NCBI RefSeq assembly: GCF_910592395.1
Contig: NC_088324.1
Coordinates: 13,480,953-13,544,952, forward strand
Reading direction: 5' to 3'
Source: Lineus longissimus
Taxonomy: Eukaryota > Nemertea > Pilidiophora > Heteronemertea > Lineidae
DNA length: 64,000 bases
In this document: positions 57,307 through 64,000 of the stretch, one piece after another
Layout of the letters: every line of letters starts with the position of its first letter
Position numbering within the stretch: the stretch's first letter is position 1
Notes under the pieces: generated by a model
Databases searched by the model: none
What the model was told of the DNA's origin: nothing
Seen by the model: the letters and a program-made list of their open reading frames with translations, nothing else
Translations under genes and position numbers: made by a program

Positions 57307-57414
57307 GCTGTCCTTGTTCTCTTTGAATTCCGCCGCTGATGGAGAACTTTACAATACTACTACGTATGACTGGGGGGATGAAGTGGATTTGGTGGCCCTT
57401 TTCTCACTCAATAG
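57307..57414 (-). other. Likely 5' UTR part of the zinc-finger gene
   Basis: On the minus strand a good acceptor (TTCTTTACAG) ends at 57415, about 108 bases before the ATG, so the first coding exon probably carries this much 5' UTR and an untranslated exon lies further upstream. Confidence 0.5.
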
Positions 57415-58508
57415 CTGTAAAGAATAAGAAAAGTGACACATAACAACCCAACTGAGATCTATGGGCAAACTGGAACAATTGAATCTGTCACGTTTTTGGG
57501 ACCACCCTATGTTCCAGCTGTAAGTGTATAGGCATATGTTACTATGTCACACCTGATGACCATGAAAACCTGTTGGGGACATCAACGGAATGGATGCGGG
57601 AATGTAGCAAGATGGGAAGCTGGTAGATCAGTGCAATAGACCTAATCAATGATGTTTGAGAGTGGCCTTGTCAAAAGGTTATTGCGGATAAGGCACTCCA
57701 TATATGATAGAATTTGCCATTCCTCCAAATTTTCGTTCTTTATGCCATTTTATTCAATCACTGAAAACATTTAGGTGCTGCAAACACTGTAGGTCAAAGA
57801 CAAACGCTTACCTAATCAGTGTACATCAAGTAGATTGTAAAATTATGAAGCCTTGCTTTATTCAACCGAAAATTGAGAAAAAAAGAAATACAATTTCATG
57901 ACGGCTAACAAACAAAAGTACCAGTGTTAACCTCACAACCAGGTCTAAAAATCTATGGCGTGCCATATCCACAAAAATCCATATATTTTGAATAGGGGTC
58001 CAATTGGGCATTTCAGTGCTTTAGGGTCAGTCAGTAGTTCCAATCTTTTCATAGCGTTGAAGTACATAGGACGTTTTTATTCGATTTCGTTGTCCTTAAA
58101 GCATGCACATCAAAGGGTCCATATGTAATTGTTCGAGCATGACCGCAACTCTCTCTTTCTTGCCAACAATCACATGCACCTGACACAAATACCTATACCA
58201 GCCTTTCTCCTATTTTGATTGAGGATAACAAAAAAGAACTGAAAAAAGAAAATTCTTTCCAAAAAATTTATTATTCAAAATAACTGGCAGTTGTATTTCT
58301 TATCAATTGTGCAAATTATCTCCTATTTCAGAAGGAGACTTGTATGATAGACAGAATACCCTATTTCCTATTGACATATTCCAAATATGTTCAGCAAATC
58401 ACACTTTATTTCCCCTTTTTTCAAAATCAAGTTTGCACACTGGAAGTCATATGGATACTAAGACACCCTTACTCTTTACAATTCGCTTACAGAACTTTTT
58501 ACACAAGC
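57415..58508. other. Intergenic DNA between the zinc-finger gene and HAUS2
   Basis: No coding sequence was recognised. It should hold the zinc-finger promoter and leader intron, and the HAUS2 3' UTR. TTTATT at 58267-58272 is a minus-strand AATAAA, 237 bases past the HAUS2 stop, and is a candidate poly(A) signal. Confidence 0.55.
58267..58272 (-). terminator. HAUS2: Candidate poly(A) signal of HAUS2
   Basis: Minus-strand AATAAA, the first such hexamer downstream of the HAUS2 stop codon. Confidence 0.5.
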
Positions 58509-58734
58509 TCAGTCAGTAATAGTCCTGTCATGAAGAGTTTTCATGGAGTCTCTAACTCGCAGCATAGATTGAAAATTTGTTGTAACTTCAGCAAGTGCAC
58601 TCGATATTTCTCCGAGGATGGTCTCAACCGCCCCGTCATCGACATTGAGATTTTTGGACCACTTGATGTCATCAAGATGCATGGCTAGGTCTGCCAGAAT
58701 GGGTGTGGCCAACTTGAAGAGTTCACCAGCATAT
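58509..58734 (-). CDS. HAUS2: HAUS2 exon 5 with stop
   Basis: Encodes YAGELFKLATPILADLA and a helical C-terminus ending HDRTITD, then TGA. Acceptor TTCTTCCAG. Confidence 0.87.
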
Positions 58735-60399
58735 CTGGAAGAATAAGGTCATATACGCGTTTATATAATGCACCTCTAAGTCATCGCTTGAACAGAATGT
58801 CTACAGTCTTTCCTAATACATTCCTGCCAATATTCTCCTACAAAGACTTAGACCTAGAGTTAAAAGATGCTTGCCTGATCAAAAAAAGTTTGCCATCCAC
58901 TGAGGAAGACAACCTTGTTTGTGTGATTGTTGGGCAAAACAGCTTCTGCTGCACCAACTAAGTCATGACTTTTATTCCCTGAGACTTTGCTGAAACTTAC
59001 CGGTGATAAGCCGCCTCCATTTTGATGTACTTCCCAACATATGGTCGTTGCAGTCGGTTGATAAGCAGGTCTTTAGTGTTCATTATGGCCTGCACATGTG
59101 TGTTCATCTCTCCTATCATCTCTGCATGTTTCTCTGAAATGGAGGCATCAACTTTGAAACCGAGCATTTAGAAAAATCTATCCAGCCATGACTTTACCAT
59201 ATATAAAACTCTGCCTTAGAGAGGTTGGAAATGTTCATGTACCCTGCCTCTAGTTCTTTGCAGCTGTCTCTGTCTTTTAGTTATTTGGATTTGACTTTGA
59301 AGACTTTACTTCAAAATATTAGATTGGCGTTGTTCACCCAACTTAGTGAATCATCTTGAAAGATAACTGAGCAACAAGTTTTAAAATTTACCAATTCTTG
59401 ATGTTATGCATACCTTGTTGGTCAACATGAGTGATATCAGCTGTTTCCTTGTCTCTCATTCTGCAGTCAATTTGAAGTTTTACCTGAAATAACAATGGAT
59501 TATACAAGTACTAGAATGACACAAGAAGACAATATTTCAGGTAACTTTTTCAGCCTTCTATCTGGACAAGAAATGTTGCATTAGTCTTGCAAGTTGAATA
59601 CTCTATTGTACCTTGTTATAGCCAGTTGCAGATGAGGTTGGCTTTGACTGCGTTCCGCTTCAGTGAAACAATTTCAGCCTATAAAACAGCCCGCTGGGAG
59701 TTTTTGTAAGAGTTACATAATGTCACTGTAGCCCAAGAACCAGAATTTCAACCAGAACATTCAAAAGTTTACAGAAGCACATTTTTGTGGGCCTTTGTCT
59801 GTAGCCGACAGTGATACTGACCCTGTCTAGTTCCTTCTTCTTCCTTGTCAGCCCCTTGAGCAGACTCATCAGCATAATGGATGGAGAGTTCTCCAAGATA
59901 TATTCTTTGAGCTCTTCCTCTGCTCGTTCTCGCAGCTGAAAAATATTCTTAAAAAGGTCAGAAAAGGGAACAAAGTGGTCAAATCTGCAAAACATCATAC
60001 AGGCATGCCCATTTTGATAGTGGCAACCCCGTTGCTGATTCTCTTGCGAAGTATGCCTACACAGCATCGAGCATGAGTCAGTCTATTCTATTTTCAAAAG
60101 TTGTGTCTCAGATGACAATCTCAATCTGTAAATCTTAACGCTGAAAGATCATGATAAAATGTCTGTACAGAATAGTTTACTCGGGATGGTTCACTGAATA
60201 AGCTTACTGCATTTCTGAATCTAATGTAGGCCTACATTTAATTCACTACCCACTGCATTTTGTACAACAAAGAGAACTTTCTCCTCACCAAATTTCCATA
60301 ACCTTTTCGTTCAGCAAGGGCCAAAACATCATTGATTTTACCCAATGTAGGTATGTCTGAATCCCATGGATTCTGCTGCATATTTGAGCCGTAGCTCAT
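58509..60399 (-). CDS. HAUS2: HAUS2 homologue, augmin complex subunit 2, five exons
   Basis: Augmin recruits gamma-tubulin ring complexes to existing spindle microtubules to nucleate branches. Five exons join without frame loss to 654 nt, giving 217 residues (human HAUS2 has 235). The family is recognised from an early NPWD motif, a mid-region ETAD-(I/V)-(T/V)-H segment, and MEAAYHRYAGELFKLA, which parallels the human EAVYHRY region. The rest is heptad-like and probably coiled coil. Exons (minus strand): 60289-60399, 59822-59935, 59414-59483, 59001-59133 and 58509-58734. The start is the first ATG of the ORF with the NPWD motif soon after. It is divergent from UBAC1, 186 bp away. Recognition is from memory of the human protein; similarity is moderate but covers the whole length. 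Confidence 0.85.
59001..59133 (-). CDS. HAUS2: HAUS2 exon 4
   Basis: Encodes EKHAEMIGEMNTHVQ through KMEAAYHR. Acceptor CATTTCAG, donor GTAAGT, phase 2 end. Confidence 0.85.
59414..59483 (-). CDS. HAUS2: HAUS2 exon 3
   Basis: Encodes VKLQIDCRMRDKETADITH and the following VDQQ. Acceptor GTTATTTCAG, donor GTATGC, phase 1 end. Confidence 0.83.
59822..59935 (-). CDS. HAUS2: HAUS2 exon 2
   Basis: Residues 38-75, LRERAEEELKEYILENS through RKKKELDR. Acceptor ATTTTTCAG, donor GTCAGT, phase 0-0. Confidence 0.83.
60289..60399 (-). CDS. HAUS2: HAUS2 exon 1
   Basis: Residues 1-37, from MSYGSNMQQNPWD to KGYGNL, donor GTGAGG, phase 0. Confidence 0.85.
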
Positions 60400-60585
60400 A
60401 TTACTCGCTGTTTGGATTATACAGGAAAAGTGTGTTTTGATGGAAGTTTTGTTTTGAAAATTCTGCCAAATTGGTACGTGTGAAAGCAGGCACGAAATCA
60501 TTTGAGTAATTTTCCTTGGGACGAGGCTGGAATCAATATGCAGCAAAAGCTCACACGTCTGTCAATAAAATCCAGATATTTGCAG
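60400..60585. promoter_or_regulatory. Shared bidirectional promoter region of HAUS2 and UBAC1
   Basis: The two start codons face away from each other across 186 bp. This region must contain both leaders and, unless there are hidden upstream exons, both promoters. No TATA box is obvious. Confidence 0.6.
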
Positions 60586-60850
60586 ATGTTTGTAACGGAA
60601 TCTAACACATTTGATACCGATAACATGAAGTTAAGATTAACTAATATGGAGGGGGTGGATTGGATTGTGGATGTTCCTTCCACATTTTCTGTAGACAAGC
60701 TAAAAGTGATGGCACTTGGCCATTTTTATGCCCCAGCTCAAGAATCCAGCAGCATGAGAAGTTCTCTCTATCACAGACTATTGTGCAGCAGAAATGGAAA
60801 GGTTTTAGATGAAGATTCAACGCTAGCAGAAGCCGGTGTTGAAAATAATG
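60586..60850 (+). CDS. UBAC1: UBAC1 exon 1: ubiquitin-like domain
   Basis: Residues 1-88, MFVTESNTF to AGVENN. Donor GTATGT, phase 1. The ORF extends upstream to 60502, but that part lies in the leader/promoter region. Confidence 0.88.
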
Positions 60851-63800
60851 GTATGTATTTGGGAAAGTCTGGGTTAGTGGTAATAATTCACACTTCAGCT
60901 GATGAATAGCCAATATTGGCAATAAGGCTTTCCAGATAAGCCGGTAGGCCTACCAGTCATACTGGGTAGAGTCGGTGAAATGGATGCTGATAAGACAGTA
61001 AAACAAAGGCAACTTATTTGCACCCCATACATTCATACATTGTGTTCTTATTCAGATGAAGTCCTGCTGCTCAGAAGAAGAATAGCCCCTTCCAGTGCTG
61101 TTGAAGCTGCCAAAAAGGTACCGTCTTTTCCACTCAATAACATTATTTTAGTCAATGTTGGCTCTAAAGCATTCATAATCTATTTTAAATGTGCAATCAG
61201 TGATTCACTTTCAAGTTTTCACTAAATTGTTCTGTATCTTTGCACTAGATATGGACACTTTTTTTCAGTTATAATATCATTTTAGGTTTAGGAATGAGTG
61301 ATAATTCAATGAAGCTTGTCAAAGGAATACAATCTCTGCATTGCTGGAAAATGAAATTCTAGCAGTCCAGCTTTAAAATCTGTCTGATCATCAGCTCTAC
61401 TATAAAAAGTGATCAGATGCTTGACCTTTCAGTTTCTCTCCCAACAGACCAATACCAAGGAGGGTCCCACAAAAGATGAGATCATGCGGGCCACCAAAGA
61501 TCTACCTAGTCCCAGTCCCACCAAGATCCCTGATGAGGGTGCTAATGCAGTTGATGTAAGTAATTTCAGCAAGATATCAGGTTGTGCTCAGTGCTGTCTC
61601 CATCCTTGAAATGGGATGCTAACTCCTTGCTGGCTTCAATGAGTGTAGCAACTATTCCGAGCAGCTGCTTTGCTTTACCTCTAGTATTCAATAGTCTTAT
61701 CACTCATTGCATCTATGTCCCCAATGATGGGGAGATATCCAAACCTTTCTGCTGACCCTGGGTGTCTCCTCATTTGGGGAGTGGACCAGGGTTCATCATG
61801 TTCATTCTGTAATTTGAATTGGACTCTTTTTCTTTTTCCCAGTTTCAGAGAGAGTTGAGGAAAATTCTGATTTCCTTGATTGAAGCTGCTCAGAAGATTC
61901 TACATTTTAGTCCAGATGCTGCAGAGATCTTCAAAGAAACTGAAGGTAAAGCTGTGTATTTTCTTCACAGCCAACATATTTAGGATTTTGTGTTCTTAAT
62001 CTTATTTGAATTAGTCTTTCACCAAGTTCTGGATCTGTGATGGGTTTTGGTAAGGGACCTACAGAAGCAAGCAGAGTTGTAGTGTTGTTTTTTTAAAGAT
62101 TATCTTCTGTCAACATCAGACGCATTAGAAGTCACAGTGTGCACTTCTTCAAACTTTAAACTATATGCTTGCAGCAGTAATGGGAATTTTGTCAGAATAG
62201 CAGTTCTTCGTTACGAAATAAACTTTTTTGGTTGGTTTCCTCTCTGAAGGCAGAAGAAGAAGAAAAAGGTTGATCTCCATAATGTATTGTCACTGCCTTC
62301 AATTTCCAGAGTTCATCCAAGGCCACGCCAATGACGCACCTCCAAAGTTGGACAGTCAAGCCCTAAAGCAACTCCGTGATATGGGTTTCCCTGAACAGAG
62401 GGCAGCCAAAGCTTTACTTCTGAATAGGCAAGTATCTCTTTGGATCAGGAAATTCTCTTGTGATATACTTTTTACTTGGCATATCTTGATATTTCTTGGT
62501 TGTGAATCCTATTCATCAAAGTACTTTTCATCCTGCAAGTGCAAGGTGCTGCCTAACTGAAAGTTCCGGTCGGCCGGTAGCTCCTGACCAGGTTGACCGT
62601 GTGATATCAACTTGAATAATCCTTGTTCCAGAATGTCTACGGTGGATGCCATGGAGTGGTTACTGGATCACGAGCAGGACACTGACATTGATGAGCCTGT
62701 GCCAGGGATGTCCAATTATAAAGAGCCACGGCGGAAAAGTGCTGATGTGAGTGTTTTTATCATCATTGTCATCTTCATTTGACTCGCTGGTCACTGTTGT
62801 GTCTTTATTGCATGCCAATTTGTTAGGCTTCCACACATGACTTGTGTTTTTTTCCCTGGAGACTACGTCTTCGTATTTTTGGGCTTTTTATACCAATTCT
62901 GCAAATTTTCCAGGTATCTCATCAGAGGACTATGTCTAAGATGCCAGGGAAAGTTTCAAACATCTTGGAGTCTTACCGAGCAATGAAAAGAAGAGAATTC
63001 CGGCCAAATCAAAGGGTAAGTTGATATTTTTAGCATCTTCTCCAACGTTTTAGTTTGAGTCAACCCATATTGTTTAGGTTCAAGAAATAACTTACCTAGT
63101 TGCTTTGCTCTCAACTTAGTTATAAGTGTTGATCGACCATATACTTTGCATTCTACATTTGCCAAATTGGTGAGGCTAATCTGATTTAGAAGTTCACCTT
63201 CTTCTTTCTCTTGTTTGCTGTCTGGTTGACATGTTGTCAAATGGCCAAACCTTGTTCCTGTGGGCAGCACAGTGATGGCAGTCTTTAGAGAATGTGGGAG
63301 GAAATATTCTCCGAGTATCCTCAGGGGATCTTGAATCGTGCATTTGCATCCCCAGACTTCAGGGAAGGGGCACCCTGCGATCTCAAGCACTTGGGAGTCA
63401 AGATGCCACAGAGACAGTCTAGGGTATTCACTGGTTGACTAGAGTGTGACAATCATCCAGCCCATGAACTTCTCATCTCTTTCATTGTTTCAGGCTCAAC
63501 AAAATCTCACTGAGATGGGCTTTGAGATTAAAGATGTAAGAGAGGCACTGCTGGCAACAGGGAATAATGAGGATGCAGCAGTAAGTTTCTTTATCTTTCA
63601 TATCTTGCATATCGTACATGTGTATTGACTATGAGCCAACTAGTCTTTTAGTAAACTAACTGTAACAAGAATTTACATTTCCTTTGGTACATACTCCTGT
63701 TTCATATTTCAGTGTGAGTGGCTATTGGGAGACCGTAAAGCCCCACCTCCAGAGGACAGCCAGGAAGGCCTAGACGTGGACGGGCCAATCTACAAGGCAA

Positions 63801-64000
63801 TCATGTCGAACCCGGTCGTACAGTTAGGTTTAAATAATCGAAGAAGTTTATCTGGTGCGTTAATATTAGAGATAATATTGTCTTTTGTTTGTTGTCACTT
63901 CCGCCTTCGATAAATCAGATACCGTTGTCTACCAGGTTGCCACGTCCTCTCTGATAATGACACTCAGACTGACTGTGATTAAGAATTGGTCATTGCCAAT
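60586..64000 (+). CDS. UBAC1: UBAC1 (KPC2) homologue, 3' end outside the window
   Basis: UBAC1 is the non-catalytic adaptor of the KPC E3 ubiquitin ligase, linking the ligase to ubiquitin chains and the proteasome. Nine coding exons in the window give 367 residues in frame (human protein 405). Order: ubiquitin-like domain (about 1-100), linker with [13 protein letters not shown], helical [21 protein letters not shown] 1 (about 195-237, [19 protein letters not shown]), basic segment [13 protein letters not shown] 2 (about 292-328, [19 protein letters not shown] with CEWLLGDRK), and the STI1-like [10 protein letters not shown]. Exons: 60586-60850, 61056-61117, 61448-61555, 61843-61945, 62310-62427, 62632-62746, 62914-63015, 63494-63580 and 63713-63854. 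The start MFV was chosen because the human protein also begins MFV; the ORF is open further upstream. One intron uses a GC donor. The C-terminal exon(s) lie beyond position 64000. Confidence 0.93.
61056..61117 (+). CDS. UBAC1: UBAC1 exon 2
   Basis: [20 protein letters not shown], the end of the ubiquitin-like domain, closely parallel to the human DVLLLIKKRAPSP segment. Donor GTACCG is weak. Confidence 0.88.
61448..61555 (+). CDS. UBAC1: UBAC1 exon 3
   Basis: Residues 110-145, [19 protein letters not shown] onward. Acceptor CCCAACAG, donor GTAAGT, phase 0-0. Confidence 0.88.
61843..61945 (+). CDS. UBAC1: UBAC1 exon 4
   Basis: [20 protein letters not shown] and [13 protein letters not shown]. 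Acceptor TTTCCCAG, donor GTAAAG, phase 1 end. Confidence 0.9.
62310..62427 (+). CDS. UBAC1: UBAC1 exon 5: UBA 1, first part; GC donor
   Basis: [20 protein letters not shown] begins UBA 1. The exon must end at AATAG before GCAAGT, because only this joins in frame to [13 protein letters not shown]. The next GT gives the wrong frame. Confidence 0.9.
62632..62746 (+). CDS. UBAC1: UBAC1 exon 6: UBA 1, second part
   Basis: [20 protein letters not shown], then a linker ending RRKSAD. Acceptor TTGTTCCAG, donor GTGAGT. Confidence 0.9.
62914..63015 (+). CDS. UBAC1: UBAC1 exon 7
   Basis: [20 protein letters not shown] and [11 protein letters not shown]; the last part matches the human KRKREFRAD region. 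Acceptor TTTTCCAG, donor GTAAGT. Confidence 0.88.
63494..63580 (+). CDS. UBAC1: UBAC1 exon 8: UBA 2, first part
   Basis: [20 protein letters not shown] and TGNNEDAA. Acceptor TGTTTCAG, donor GTAAGT, phase 0-0. Confidence 0.92.
63713..63854 (+). CDS. UBAC1: UBAC1 exon 9: UBA 2 end and STI1-like segment
   Basis: [20 protein letters not shown] through [15 protein letters not shown]. The donor is read as GTGCGT at 63855 (phase 1), less certain than the others because the next exon is outside the window. Confidence 0.8.

Overview
This is a piece of an animal nuclear genome. It has spliced genes with GT-AG introns, long AT-rich introns and intergenic DNA, and no bacterial-style gene packing. The protein families and the crumbs gene with about 40 EGF repeats point to an invertebrate bilaterian. 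The palindrome TAGGCCTA occurs seven times outside the left-hand array, against roughly one expected. I recall this kind of enrichment from some marine invertebrates, but I cannot assign a phylum.

Layout. (1) 1-15780: a head-to-tail array of a unit of about 1254 bp. Thirteen tRNA-like modules are visible, and the array runs off the left edge. Part of it is organised as a dimer of about 2.5 kb. (2) 15797-17732: about one and a half more diverged copies of the same unit in inverted orientation, separated from the direct array by a short (TA)n junction. (3) 17733-21712: non-coding DNA with a 26-bp poly-G run, a 337-bp MITE-like inverted-repeat element, and presumably the upstream exon(s) and promoter of the next gene. 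(4) 21713-50666, plus strand: a complete crumbs (crb) homologue. Thirty-one coding exons keep the frame throughout and encode 2448 residues: signal peptide, N-terminal laminin-G-like domain, about 40 EGF-like repeats interrupted by three laminin-G domains, one transmembrane segment, and the 37-residue Crumbs tail with RGTYSPS (FERM-binding region) and terminal ERLI (PDZ ligand). (5) 50667-55080: 3' UTR and convergent intergenic DNA. (6) 55081-57306, minus strand: a two-coding-exon C2H2 zinc-finger gene with 12 fingers. (7) 58509-60399, minus strand: a five-exon HAUS2 homologue (augmin subunit). (8) 60586 to the right edge, plus strand: a UBAC1 homologue (UbL plus two UBA domains, adaptor of the KPC ubiquitin ligase), truncated by the window after nine coding exons. 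HAUS2 and UBAC1 start codons are only 186 bp apart, head to head, so they probably share a bidirectional promoter.

The genes do not form a pathway. Crumbs sets apical polarity at the plasma membrane, HAUS2 belongs to spindle-microtubule augmin, UBAC1 to ubiquitin ligation, and the zinc-finger protein is a probable DNA-binding regulator. The least explained part of the window is the tandem array. Its units carry a Pol III-like internal box and T-run terminator, an internal 330-bp inverted repeat, an old internal duplication and several conserved palindromes, and it ends in an inverted block. No long protein is encoded by the unit. Exon boundaries were read by eye from splice signals, reading frame and family resemblance, without alignment software.
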